Shown piece by piece: positions 25,272-34,343 of a DNA stretch of 51,571 nt; position 1 is the stretch's first letter; every line of letters starts with the position of its first letter. The notes beneath the pieces were generated by a model. The model did no database searches. It had not been told where the DNA came from and was given only the letters and a program-made list of their open reading frames with translations. This DNA comes from Neobacillus jeddahensis (GTDB taxonomy: Bacteria > Bacillota > Bacilli > Bacillales > Cytobacillaceae), in the NCBI RefSeq assembly GCF_000612625.1, contig NZ_CCAS010000031.1, forward strand, positions 1-51,571, written 5' to 3'. The position numbers were made by a program, and so were the translations under genes.

Positions 25272-26687
25272 TTAATTATTTGTCGCTTTCCTTTTATTCG
25301 TTAAAAATAAAGCGGGAATAAACATAATCCCAATCACAATAACGGAAATGAGAAAGCCGACTTGATATCCATGAAGAATAGTAGGAATCGTTGGTTTCAA
25401 TCCTGATACAACAGTGGCCACTACTGTTGCTAAAACAGCAGAACCAAAGCTCGAGCCGACATTTTGAATAATTCGACTGGCGATACTGGCTTGGGGAATT
25501 TGCCCTTTTTGAAGCCCCGTATAGGCATCCGTCATTAAAGGCATTGTAATCCCACCTACACCAATTCCGCGAATAAATAACACGACCGCAATTAAAACAA
25601 AACTAGTTTTTTCATCAATAAAGATAAAGGGAATCGAACCTGCTAGTGAAATAACAAGACTCACCATTACGACGGACCTTGCCCCGAGCTTATCAATCAG
25701 TTTCCCAATCGTCGGCCTTGCCACAAGCATCCCTACACCTTGAGGAATCATCGCAAGTGCAGCTTGAATAAGGGTAAACCCCTTTATATTTTGGAAGAAT
25801 AAAGGAAGTAACAACATCGGTCCATTTGTTGCTAGCCCCACCAAGAACATCCCGATAATGGCTCCTGAAAAACTTTTACTTTTAAAAAGATTAAGCGGCA
25901 TGACGGTTTTGTTCTGTTTCTTCCCATTATAAATAACATAGAGGATGGCCGTCATCAGCCCAAGCCCCACATACCAATAGGTTTGGTGATTATGAAAACT
26001 AGCAAAATGGGCAGCACGTGTAATGCCAAAAATCAAGGAAGAACTCATCATCGCCAGAAGAATGGTGCCGATCCAATCCATTTTACTCTCTGAATTAAAT
26101 GGCTCAAAATCGTCAAGACGCTTGGATACTAAATAAAGGGCAATTAAACCGACTGGAATGTTGATAAAGAAAATCCACCGCCACGTCGTCCATTGGATGA
26201 GAAATCCACCAATCACTGGACCCAAAAGAGGTCCAAGAATTATCGGCGTTCCAACCACGGCCATCAATCGACCAAGCTTATCGGGACCAGCGACTTTCAT
26301 CAATAAAGTCGTCATTAATGGAATAATAATCCCCGCACTCACCCCTTGTAAGACGCGAAAGGCTATTAAACTCTCAATATTCCAGCTTAATCCTGCCAGT
26401 ACACTGGAAAGAATAAAGCCTAACTCTGCATAGAGTAACACTTTCTTACCGTTAAACTTATCCATAAGCCATCCTGATACTGGCACTGCCACCGCAAGTG
26501 CTAACACATACCCCGTTATCACCCATTGAATAATCTCGAGTGATGTATGAAAATCGTGGCCAAATTGGTTAACCCCAATATTAACCATCGTCGTGTCCAG
26601 CATTGGAGCGATGGCGGCCATTGCAATGGCCCAAGCGGCGCGGGTCACTTCTTTTGGAAGCTTATCCTGTTTTTCCTTTTTCATCAT
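25272..26687 (-). CDS. DHA2 family MFS drug transporter (EmrB/QacA type)
   Basis: The product is about 471 residues, started at ATG 26687 or the adjacent ATG 26684 (AGAGG upstream). It has 14 predicted membrane helices. DTTMVNIGVNQFGHDF is the DHA2 first-helix motif (LDxTIVNVALP class), GWLMDKFNGKKVLL is motif A, and WRWIFFINIPVG is typical of EmrB. It exports hydrophobic drugs in exchange for protons. The TetR regulator is divergent, with inverted repeats in between, so the pump is probably repressed until ligand binds TetR. Confidence 0.9.
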   Translation of the reverse strand: MMKKEKQDKLPKEVTRAAWAIAMAAIAPMLDTTMVNIGVNQFGHDFHTSLEIIQWVITGYVLALAVAVPVSGWLMDKFNGKKVLLYAELGFILSSVLAGLSWNIESLIAFRVLQGVSAGIIIPLMTTLLMKVAGPDKLGRLMAVVGTPIILGPLLGPVIGGFLIQWTTWRWIFFINIPVGLIALYLVSKRLDDFEPFNSESKMDWIGTILLAMMSSSLIFGITRAAHFASFHNHQTYWYVGLGLMTAILYVIYNGKKQNKTVMPLNLFKSKSFSGAIIGMFLVGLATNGPMLLLPLFFQNIKGFTLIQAALAMIPQGVGMLVARPTIGKLIDKLGARSVVMVSLVISLAGSIPFIFIDEKTSFVLIAVVLFIRGIGVGGITMPLMTDAYTGLQKGQIPQASIASRIIQNVGSSFGSAVLATVVATVVSGLKPTIPTILHGYQVGFLISVIVIGIMFIPALFLTNKRKATNN

Positions 26688-26705
26688 TTTACCTCTTCTC
26701 TTTTT

Positions 26706-26722
26706 AGATACATGTTGTATCT
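26706..26722. promoter_or_regulatory. TetR operator, pump side
   Basis: AGATACA-TGT-TGTATCT, perfect 7-bp arms, just upstream of the DHA2 pump start. Confidence 0.65.
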
Positions 26723-26770
26723 TAAATATCTCAAGTAGTAATATACAACAAAGTTTGCTAAAATACAATA

Positions 26771-26789
26771 AAGTACATGAAGTATCTTA
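26771..26789. promoter_or_regulatory. TetR operator, regulator side
   Basis: AAGTACATGAAGTATCTTA is a degenerate copy of the pump-side operator, 22 bp before the TetR start, which suggests autoregulation. Confidence 0.5.
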
Positions 26790-26810
26790 AAAATATTTTG
26801 AGGTGGTAAA

Positions 26811-27431
26811 ATGGCCCAACAAAGACGTCGTGGAAATGAACTTAAAGAGGCAATTTATTTAAGCGCCATTGAACTATTAGAAACTGAAGGCTATAAAGCC
26901 ATTACATTTCAAAACATCGCCAAAGCGGCTCAGACAAGTCGCAGTGTCCTCTATCGTGCTTGGCCATCACCATTCCTTCTTTTATATGAGGCCGTCAAAT
27001 GGAAAACCTTTCAAGATGGAAATGGAAGCATTTGGAGTTCCAACTATAACTCAGGCAGTCTCCGTGGTGATTTAATTGCACTATGCCAACATTTTGTTAA
27101 GAATTCTTTGGCCTTCTCCGCTGAATTTTTGAAAGGCTTTTTAAACGAATTGATTGAGAATCCGGAAGTGGTCCATTTATCGGAAAAGATAACGGTATCG
27201 AACTTGCAGGTGATGGGAAAAATCATTGAGAGAGCCAACCTTCGTGGTGAGATCAAGCATGAGGTTAGTGATATGGTGAAGCTGCTGCCTTTTGAGGTAT
27301 TGCGATACCATCTTGTTTTTATGAAGGACGATGAGGTAGATGACCCATTCATCGAGCAGTTGGTGGATGATGTTATGCTGCCCGCTATGACAAAAGGTAA
27401 TAGTGCTAAAACAGACCACGCCATGCCGTAA
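26811..27431 (+). CDS. TetR family regulator of the DHA2 pump
   Basis: The 206-residue protein has a TetR DNA-binding domain at about 10-57: AIYLSAIELLETEGYKAITF, then IAKAAQTSRSVLYRAW, whose VLYRAW helix is the recognition helix. The rest is the ligand-binding helical domain. GAGGTGG precedes the ATG by 4-5 nt. It is divergent from the DHA2 pump, with two operator-like palindromes between, and it is followed by a near-perfect terminator. The ligand is unknown. Confidence 0.9.
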   Translation: MAQQRRRGNELKEAIYLSAIELLETEGYKAITFQNIAKAAQTSRSVLYRAWPSPFLLLYEAVKWKTFQDGNGSIWSSNYNSGSLRGDLIALCQHFVKNSLAFSAEFLKGFLNELIENPEVVHLSEKITVSNLQVMGKIIERANLRGEIKHEVSDMVKLLPFEVLRYHLVFMKDDEVDDPFIEQLVDDVMLPAMTKGNSAKTDHAMP

Positions 27432-27442
27432 CATGGCCAAAG

Positions 27443-27500
27443 GCATAAAATAATCCCCATCTGGTTGACAGATGGGGATTATTTTATGCTTTTCTTTTTT
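27443..27500 (+). terminator. Terminator of the TetR gene
   Basis: Perfect 20-bp stem (27443-27462 and 27470-27489, core AATCCCCATCT/AGATGGGGATT) followed by TTTTCTTTTTTT. Confidence 0.85.
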
Positions 27501-27502
27501 TG

Positions 27503-27557
27503 TAAAACTATCTCTATTTGTGGTATGATTCACCGTGATGGATCTAAATGAGGTTTC
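27503..27557. repeat. Dispersed imperfect-hairpin repeat, family 2, copy F
   Basis: Core TTTGTGGTATGATTCACCGTGATGGATCTAAATGAGGTTT; the right end matches the family consensus well. Confidence 0.55.
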
Positions 27558-27587
27558 AAGTTTAAATGTATATTCGTTTTAATATTT

Positions 27588-27968
27588 TTACTTAACTACC
27601 ATTTCATTAAAATCTATTATAATATTAGATTCGTACATGAAATCAACGCCGAGAATACCGTTAAATCCATAAGTTTCCTTTGTAATTCCTAAATGTAATT
27701 GGAAGGAATCGAATAGATGGTTATTAATTCTTATATTTGAAACAATTTGCTCATAACAGAGTTCACTTTCCCCACCAACTCCGTACATTCTTCTTGGTCT
27801 GCCATTTTTCCGATCGATAATAAGTCCGATCTCTTCTACTTCATCTGTATCAAAAATGGTTGTGGAGCAGCCTGTGTCTAATAGTACATCATGTATACAC
27901 ATTGTTTTTCCCTTATAAGTTAGAGAAACAGAGACTATTGGTAATCCCTCGAACATCTCAATCTTCAT
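27588..27968 (-). CDS. Retropepsin-like aspartic protease
   Basis: The 126-residue protein has the retropepsin active-site motif VLLDTGCST (28-36, catalytic Asp31), a flap-like glycine-rich segment (MYGVGGES, about 67-74) and a closing GILGVDFM...IIIDF. Single-domain proteins of this type act as homodimers. The start overlaps the upstream gene stop by 4 nt (ATGA), so translation is coupled to the small protein at 27965. No signal peptide is present, so it should be cytoplasmic. The natural substrate is unknown; the coupled small protein is the obvious candidate partner. A 13-codon stub of a homologue lies at 4940. Confidence 0.8.
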   Translation of the reverse strand: MKIEMFEGLPIVSVSLTYKGKTMCIHDVLLDTGCSTTIFDTDEVEEIGLIIDRKNGRPRRMYGVGGESELCYEQIVSNIRINNHLFDSFQLHLGITKETYGFNGILGVDFMYESNIIIDFNEMVVK

Positions 27969-28228
27969 TGAAGTCGTCTCCTAACTCCAATAAATTTTTG
28001 TTCTTTAACTTCAATTTTTATGTGATCAGTATGAAAAATGTAGTATTCACGAGAAGGTTCAGCTAAATGCAGTTTTTTGTATTCTTTCCATGCATATGTT
28101 GATTCGGGGAAGTTAGAAATGACTGATAGTTCTTCGAGATAGCGAATTGAATTTTTCGAGTAGGCAGAAATAGCTTCTACAAGCACCCATTGCTCCGGGT
28201 ATTGTTCACGTACTTGCTCCCATTTCAC
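27965..28228 (-). CDS. Small hypothetical protein coupled to the retropepsin-like protease
   Basis: The product is 87 residues from GTG 28228. AGGAGG lies 8 nt upstream, and an earlier GTG at 28237 overlaps that site, so the later start is chosen. The resulting N-terminus MKWEQVREQYPEQ matches the paralogue at 4978 (MKWSEVRQHFPER). Conserved stretches are VLVEAI, AWKEYKKLH, SREYYIFHT and GVRRR. The protein is soluble, with an alpha/beta pattern. Its stop overlaps the protease start. Function unknown; conserved gene order in two loci supports a two-gene module. Confidence 0.75.
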   Translation of the reverse strand: MKWEQVREQYPEQWVLVEAISAYSKNSIRYLEELSVISNFPESTYAWKEYKKLHLAEPSREYYIFHTDHIKIEVKEQKFIGVRRRLQ

Positions 28229-28364
28229 TTGTAACACCTCCTGATTCTTTTATCATTAGTATATCATTATTTTATTAAATAGAATAAATCTTATAAATGG
28301 CCATTCGTAAATGGATTGAACAGAAAGAACACCTAGATAATGATTAATTTTTGCAATTAAAACA

Positions 28365-28420
28365 AACAGACGATTTACTTATGATACGGTTCACCGTAAC
28401 AAATCTAAATAAGGGGCCGG
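28365..28420. repeat. Dispersed imperfect-hairpin repeat, family 2, copy G
   Basis: Core ATTTACTTATGATACGGTTCACCGTAACAAATCTAAATAAGG is the best preserved copy and sets the consensus. Confidence 0.6.
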
Positions 28421-28423
28421 AGC

Positions 28424-28462
28424 CTTAAAAAAAAGAAAAGTGAAGCTATAGTCAGCTCCACT
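28424..28462 (-). terminator. Terminator of the yjeM-type permease gene
   Basis: Minus strand AAGTGGAGCT...AGCTTCACTT stem followed by TTCTTTTTTTT. Confidence 0.7.
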
Positions 28463-28490
28463 TCTGTCTTCATTTTTCTGTATTTTAAGA

Positions 28491-30014
28491 CTAACTTATT
28501 TTCTTTTGTTTCCGCCCGTCGATATTTTGTATTTTTTCATATCTGCTATACATGAACCAGGCAGCAATGGAGAAAATAACCGGTCCTGCCACACTCCAAA
28601 TCGTTGTTTGGATATCTCCTTCTATAGCAGGCTGTATGATACTAAAGAAATTGGCCAGTCCAACGGTTAGAACAACAATCCATGTCCAAATATTGACGCT
28701 CAATCGAGTTTTATATACACTAAACGGCTTTTCGATTTCCACTTTTTTCTTAAAATATGGAAATGCAAGTGCGATAAAGATATATGGTATCGTCATCGCC
28801 ACGTTCGTCATCGAAACGAGTATGTTAAAGAATGTCGCCATGGTGCTTCCACCGAAAGCGATGAGGGCGATCATCACACAAACAATAGCAGCTTGAATCC
28901 ACATTGCATTCACTGGCATACCATTCTTTGTTTCACCAATTTTTCCAGGCCACAAATTCTTAGGTGTGCCTTCAATCATTTGCTTTAACGGTGAAAACAT
29001 CAAGGTAAAGAACGCACCAGACAATGCCAGAAACATGGAAAGTCCAATATATCTTGCAACCCAAAGGCCCAAAGTCGTAGAGGTAGCATGACTTGCTCCA
29101 AAAGCATCACCTAAAGAATATCCTAAATTAGCCATAACAATATAACTGGCGTTTCCTAGGTTTACATTCTCAATCCCCATAACATCCGCCCAGTTGGTGA
29201 ATATTCCAATTAACAGGATTCCTAATGCATACCCTACAGAAATGATCCCTGCGGATAAAAGAATGCCCTTCGGAAACGTCTTTTCTGGTTTTTCGGTTAC
29301 ATCCACTAAACCACCTACTGCTTCCAGTCCACCAAAAGCAAAGAGGGCATAGACGACGAATGCTAATGATGCAATAATATCTCCTGCATAGATGGGATTT
29401 GGCGTTTGCATAAATGACTCCAGGCTTGTAATCGGCTGTGCCAAATGTCCATGATTACCGATAAGGACGGCGATTGCCCCGACCCAAAGAAAGACATTCA
29501 ATAACAAGACAGCTGTACCACCTATAGAGGTGACTTTCTTAATTTTATCCAGACCCTTTGTTGAGGTATAGGTTACGATCAGAATCCAGACAATTCCTAA
29601 AACCCCTAGAACCTGAGGCCCTTTAAGACTTAAAAAAGTCCAGTTTTGCGTTGTATCTTCCCCAAAGATCGCATTTGACACCGGAACCCACATACCGGAT
29701 GCGACATTCACCATCCACGTGATATAGGAAAAATACCACATAAACGTTCCGATAAAGGCAAATTTGGGACCAATGGATTTTTCCATCCAAGAGTAGATCC
29801 CACCCTTTTCTTTTTTAAAGGCGGCACCAAATTCAGCTACCATTAAAGCAAAAGGAACAAAGAAGGTGATCGCTGCGAATATGAACCAAGGAATAGCGGC
29901 ATATCCCATTTTATAAAATGATCTTGGAATGTTGTTGAATCCATACACAGAAGTAAAAATCATTAATACTAGGGATACTAGAGTCAATTTTTTAATTGTG
30001 TTTGTGTTTGACAC
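28491..30014 (-). CDS. yjeM: YjeM-type amino acid permease (APC superfamily)
   Basis: The 507-residue protein has 12 predicted helices. The N-terminus (TLVSLVLMIFTSVYGFNNIPRSFY) and EFGAAFKKEKGGIYSWMEKSIG correspond to helix 1 and the helix 3 region of the YjeM/glutamate-GABA antiporter-like APC group, and FAFGGLEAVGGLVDVTEKPEKTFPKG to the helix 6 region. GTG 30014 is the start, with AGGAGG 7 nt upstream. It imports or exchanges amino acids; which one cannot be told. It is a single-gene unit with a terminator after it. Confidence 0.85.
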   Translation of the reverse strand: MSNTNTIKKLTLVSLVLMIFTSVYGFNNIPRSFYKMGYAAIPWFIFAAITFFVPFALMVAEFGAAFKKEKGGIYSWMEKSIGPKFAFIGTFMWYFSYITWMVNVASGMWVPVSNAIFGEDTTQNWTFLSLKGPQVLGVLGIVWILIVTYTSTKGLDKIKKVTSIGGTAVLLLNVFLWVGAIAVLIGNHGHLAQPITSLESFMQTPNPIYAGDIIASLAFVVYALFAFGGLEAVGGLVDVTEKPEKTFPKGILLSAGIISVGYALGILLIGIFTNWADVMGIENVNLGNASYIVMANLGYSLGDAFGASHATSTTLGLWVARYIGLSMFLALSGAFFTLMFSPLKQMIEGTPKNLWPGKIGETKNGMPVNAMWIQAAIVCVMIALIAFGGSTMATFFNILVSMTNVAMTIPYIFIALAFPYFKKKVEIEKPFSVYKTRLSVNIWTWIVVLTVGLANFFSIIQPAIEGDIQTTIWSVAGPVIFSIAAWFMYSRYEKIQNIDGRKQKKIS

Positions 30015-30334
30015 ACATTTCCCTCCTAATTAAAGTTAGCATGTACCTAAAAACTTTTAAATATTTTCATTTCATCAAAGCCAAATTTTACAATTATATG
30101 GATGGGAGTAATAAATAAGAAGATGATAGATTGATATAAAACTATTTTAAAATAATATACCTTTGAAACCAGGAAAGCAATGAACAGAAATAACAAAATA
30201 ATGTAACCGTTTTCTTTTATTGATTTTATTATATAGAAAAAATTATTTATAGGACTGAATGAATGGGACAATTATATAAACATTTTAAAAGCCCCACCGT
30301 GAGGAAGGGCTAGGATACTAACTAAGTAGGAAAT
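30015..30334. other. Intergenic region upstream of the yjeM-type gene
   Basis: Holds a likely minus-strand promoter: TATAAT (complement of 30093-30098) with TTCTTA 17 nt further up. A 74-codon hydrophobic minus frame (30271-30047) has a TTG start and no ribosome site and is not called as a gene. A short AGCCC/GGGCT stem lies near 30290-30311. Confidence 0.4.
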
Positions 30335-31799
30335 TCATTCATATTGACCGGTTGTATGTAGGGCATTTTCAATAACAAGTAGGTTATCACGAAGCTCTTT
30401 CACTTCACCACGGTTGATTTTTCCCTTTTCAAAGTATTTCTGGATTAATTCTCTTTCAATTTGGGAAGCCAAATCAAAGGATTCTTGCACTTCCTCGGCT
30501 GAATGATCACTCTCTGGTCTTCCGCTATAGATAAGAATAAAAAAATCTATTATCTCACGTGGAAAAGAATTTTGCTCAATAAACTCCTCCAACCGGTTCA
30601 ATATCGCTTTTCTATTACTTTCTTCAAGCAGCATTTGTTGCTGTCTTTTTTCCTTGAATGAAAGATTCTTCAGGTGAATGTAACGCATACCTTTTTTGAA
30701 CCATTTACTTTGGAAGAGATGTGTCTTATATTTGTCCTCTTTCGTTAGGAAATAAAGGATTCTATTTATTCTCTTCAAAAGCGGAAAAGCTACTTGAAGA
30801 TTAATTTCGTGTTGTTTAAGCATCGTTTCAATATTTTCTAATTGCCACTGCAAAATAAGGACCCTTAATTGTTTTTCCTGTTCATTTAATTTCTTTGGAT
30901 TAACCAATGAATACGATCATTGTACATCTTCATTACTTTTTTAATACTGGCCTTGTTCTCTTCTGTTTGGTATTTCAGTAACTGTCCAATGACTTCTCGT
31001 AATAGATGTATTTCAGTCGAATGATCGAGAGACTTTTCTTTCGCTTCTTTCTTAGGCGCAAACAAGGCAGTGTAAAGTTCGCGAGTAACATCGTCATAAC
31101 AATGACACCAGCTGCAATAAAAATTAATAAATCTCGTTCTACAAACGTCTCTCCATTTCCTAAAATGAAAGGAAGAGATAGAGTACTCACCAAAGTAATC
31201 GTTCCCCGCAAAACGGAAATCGTATAGAGAAAGATGTTCTTCATATGTGACTTCCGTGTTTCAGATGACTCTAATTTAAAATTAGGGAAACAAAGCACCC
31301 ATAAGAAACGTAACAACAGGATTAACGCAGTAATACCAAAAATATACAACAAAAGGGTGCCTTTAAGAAATTGTTCATTTTCCCAAATGGTATGCATGAC
31401 TTCGGGTAATTGGGTTCCTAAAAGAATAAACACAAGACCATTCAAACTGAACGTAATCATAGACCATGTATTCTTTGATAATAGGTTCAATTGAGCAATT
31501 TCTGGATTCAGCCTTTTATAACTGAAAGAATGGACAATCCCACCCGTTACAACTGCTAAGATCCCGTTCACCCCAATGTACTCGGCAATCATGAAAATTA
31601 AAAACGGCAGCAGTATCTCCATCAACATGTAAGACGTAGTATTCTCAAGCCCGAGTTGTCTTAACCAGCGCATCAAGAGAATCTTTAGGAAACTAATAAC
31701 TGCACCTAATACCACACCACCAAGCGACAGCAGAAGAAAGCTTGTGGCAGCATTCATAACAGAAAAGTTCCTTATACACACGTTAAACTTATCCATCAT
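30335..31799 (-). pseudogene. Wrecked CPA1 Na+/H+ antiporter (NhaP/NhaG type)
   Basis: Three frames are needed to read it. The first segment (31799-30975) encodes membrane helices of a CPA1 antiporter (SFLLLSLGGVVLGAVISF, YIGVNGILAVVTGGIV, SVLRGTITLVSTLSLPF). The frame then shifts to continue APKKEAKEKSLDHSTEIHLL and further to RIHW, and shifts again near 30905 into VNPKKLNEQEKQLRVLILQW, the cytoplasmic C-terminal helices, ending at 30335. The first 150-200 residues of the family are missing, although degenerate antiporter-like sequence (VIES, NDG in different frames) is visible up to about 31830. It is clearly non-functional. Confidence 0.85.
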
Positions 31800-32118
31800 T
31801 ATACCCTTACCAGACTCTATTACTTATTTTAAAAAGAGCCAACTATAGCAGAAATTTAATTTCCATCATAACAAAAATTTATAAACGGAGTATGAACGAT
31901 TCAAATTTATCCTTTTATAAACCCTTCCTCAAAAGGCAACTGATATTGATGATGCTATCAAAGCACTATCGATTAAGTTGACCACCGAAGAAATTCACTA
32001 ACGGAATAATTAAAATTAAAAGACATTTTTATGATTTCTAAACCTTTATCGAGTCAAGACGATATCTATTATTTGGGAATCATTTTTCAGCAAGGATAAT
32101 CCTAAAGGAGAGAAAAAT
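31800..32118. other. Intergenic region before the chemotaxis receptor
   Basis: Up to about 31830 there is decayed antiporter sequence on the minus strand. The rest holds a SigD-type promoter and the leader of the receptor gene; nothing else is apparent. Confidence 0.5.
32039..32065 (+). promoter_or_regulatory. SigD-type (flagellar/chemotaxis) promoter
   Basis: TAAA (32039-32042), 15-nt spacer, GACGATAT (32058-32065). The B. subtilis SigD consensus is TAAA-N15-GCCGATAT, so only one position differs. It lies 54 nt before the receptor ATG. Confidence 0.7.
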
Positions 32119-34185
32119 ATGACAGAACTAAAATCAAACAAAAAGGGACTTTCAATCAGAATAAAGTGGATTCTCTTTATTTGTATCTCTATATTGTTGG
32201 CGGTAAGTGCTTCTTTTGCCTTTAATTACTTTACTGTGAGCAAAATATTAAAGCAGGACGATGCTGACTTAAATAAAATCAACGCGATTCATGCCGCGGA
32301 ACAAGTAAACCTCAATCTCAATACCTATAAAACGTCTATCGAACAATTTGCTACGCTTGTATCGAACGATATTAGTTCAAAAGACGCGATTCCACGAATT
32401 CAATCATTAATTCAAAGTTATAAAGAAAAAAATAATACACTGATTGCCGTATATTACATGGATTTCACTACAGGCAAGCTTCATATTGCACCTTACGCCG
32501 ATATGGACTTAGATGTTAGAACCACTCGAACATATAAGCAGTTAAACCAAAACCCCGAAACCCAATGGATGGATGTTTACAAAGATACACAGAGTAATAA
32601 AATCATGACTTCTATTGTCACTCCGATCATGTCTAACGGAAAAATGGTTGGGGCATTGGGTTACGATATCGACCTTTCTTCAATCAGCACTATTCGTGAA
32701 GAGATTGAAAGTCAATCAAATGCAAAACTTGTCATTTTAGACGCACATGGCTTTATTGTTAGTTCATTTATAAAAAATGCAAATGGAAAAAATATAAATC
32801 CTGCACAAAGTGGCTCGGTTGAAGGGGTAGAAGATTTAATTTCCGATAACCAAAAATTAAAATCTGTATTTGGCTGGGTTGAAGATGTATATAAGAGCTC
32901 AGATCTTACCTCTCATATGTTAACATGGGACGAAAAAGACTATTCAGGTGAAATATCCACGATTCAAGATCTGAACTGGAAAGTGATGTCCTTTACCCCA
33001 ACGGAAATTTTCGCAAAAAAAATTAATGATTTTAATTGGACAGGCCTCTATTCCATTTTATTAGGACTATTGATTGGAATTCTGTGCTCGATCTTTCTTG
33101 CAGAAAAACTGAAAAAGATCATCACTACTTTACTGCGCGTCATTGAAAAAACAGCCGATGGGGATTTAGTTACTACGGTTGATATTAAAGCAAATGATGA
33201 AATCGGACATTTGACAGAAAACTATAATAAAATGCTTCAAAATATGAACAATCTAATCAAAAAGGTATCAGGAAATGTAAACTCAATTGATCAAGCTACT
33301 GGTAACCTATCAGTCATTTCCAATGAGCATAAAATTGCTATATCCGAGGTATCAAAGGCTATTGGAGAAATTGCGACGGGGGTAGGAACCCAATCTGAAC
33401 AAATTATCAAAGGCTCCAATGCCATTTCTGAATTAGGTGAAGAAGTTGAAGAATTATCAAAACAGTCTACTATTATAGAAAAAGAATTAGACGAAGCCTC
33501 TGAACGGATTAGTACTGGCAATCAGCAGGTGGTTAATTTAGAAGAGTCCTATCAAAGTTTAGAAAAGGCTTTCCAAAGAGTAACAGAAATGATGTCTAAG
33601 CTTAATGAAAAGTCAAAATCTATTTCTAATGTTTCAAATTCAATCGGCCAAATAGCCGAACAAACTAATTTATTGGCCCTTAATGCTTCTATTGAAGCTG
33701 CAAGAGCTGGTGAACATGGTAGAGGATTCTCCGTTGTTGCTGATGAAGTTCGTAAGCTAGCGGAAGAATCAAAAAAAGCAACGCAGGATATTCAAAGTAT
33801 TATTAATAGTATACTTTCCGATACCATTGAACTAGTCGATGTAATGGGGGATACCAATCAGATTAATAAGAATCAAAAAAGTGCTGTAACAACAGTAAGC
33901 AGCTCCATAAATCAGTTAACAGAATCACTAAATAAGATTATGACATCCATCAAACAAGAGACAACTAGCATTAATACCCTTCAAGGTCAAAAAGATGTCG
34001 TTTTAAGGATGATTGATGAAATCTCTGCTATCTCTCAACAAACCTCTGCAGCTGCCGAAGAAATCGCTGCTGCAATGGAAGAACAGTCCGCATCAACCAC
34101 CATGGTAGCCCAGCATACTACCAATTTATCCGAACTTGTTGATGATCTAAAAACAGCAGTTGGCAAATTCACTATAGATAAATAA
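32119..34185 (+). CDS. Methyl-accepting chemotaxis protein with dCache-type sensor
   Basis: The 688-residue receptor has membrane helices at 16-36 and 308-328 bounding an extracellular domain of about 270 residues of dCache type ([32 protein letters not shown]). A HAMP domain covers about 329-382. The cytoplasmic methylation and signalling region follows, with the conserved hairpin tip [20 protein letters not shown] beginning at 514. It would form dimers in polar arrays and control CheA through CheW. AAAGGAG is 8 nt before the ATG. A SigD-type promoter precedes it and a bidirectional terminator follows. The ligand cannot be told from sequence. Confidence 0.93.
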   Translation: MTELKSNKKGLSIRIKWILFICISILLAVSASFAFNYFTVSKILKQDDADLNKINAIHAAEQVNLNLNTYKTSIEQFATLVSNDISSKDAIPRIQSLIQSYKEKNNTLIAVYYMDFTTGKLHIAPYADMDLDVRTTRTYKQLNQNPETQWMDVYKDTQSNKIMTSIVTPIMSNGKMVGALGYDIDLSSISTIREEIESQSNAKLVILDAHGFIVSSFIKNANGKNINPAQSGSVEGVEDLISDNQKLKSVFGWVEDVYKSSDLTSHMLTWDEKDYSGEISTIQDLNWKVMSFTPTEIFAKKINDFNWTGLYSILLGLLIGILCSIFLAEKLKKIITTLLRVIEKTADGDLVTTVDIKANDEIGHLTENYNKMLQNMNNLIKKVSGNVNSIDQATGNLSVISNEHKIAISEVSKAIGEIATGVGTQSEQIIKGSNAISELGEEVEELSKQSTIIEKELDEASERISTGNQQVVNLEESYQSLEKAFQRVTEMMSKLNEKSKSISNVSNSIGQIAEQTNLLALNASIEAARAGEHGRGFSVVADEVRKLAEESKKATQDIQSIINSILSDTIELVDVMGDTNQINKNQKSAVTTVSSSINQLTESLNKIMTSIKQETTSINTLQGQKDVVLRMIDEISAISQQTSAAAEEIAAAMEEQSASTTMVAQHTTNLSELVDDLKTAVGKFTIDK

Positions 34186-34204
34186 AAATTAATGAGCCAT
34201 GGGA

Positions 34205-34230
34205 GCCAAGGGGACGGTTCTTGTGGCCAC
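34205..34230 (+). repeat. Family 1 repeat, partial copy
   Basis: GCCAAGGGGACGGTTCTTGTGGCCAC, 19 nt after the chemotaxis receptor stop; right arm missing. Confidence 0.6.
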
Positions 34231-34288
34231 ATTCTTTTTCCCAGGGAAGGAAATCTATCGCAAAGCAATTGATAGATTCATGGCACTA

Positions 34289-34334
34289 ATAAAGCCGACT
34301 GGTATTTAATGAACCCAATCGGCTTTATATAGAC
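34289..34334. terminator. Bidirectional terminator between receptor and MocR genes
   Basis: ATAAAGCCGA pairs with TCGGCTTTAT; the genes converge here. Confidence 0.65.
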
Positions 34335-34343
34335 TTTATTTTC

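Noticed and set aside
30047..30271. 74-codon minus-strand frame with hydrophobic stretches
   Set aside because: TTG start without SD, AT-rich DNA gives hydrophobic codons by chance, and it overlaps the probable promoter of the yjeM-type gene.
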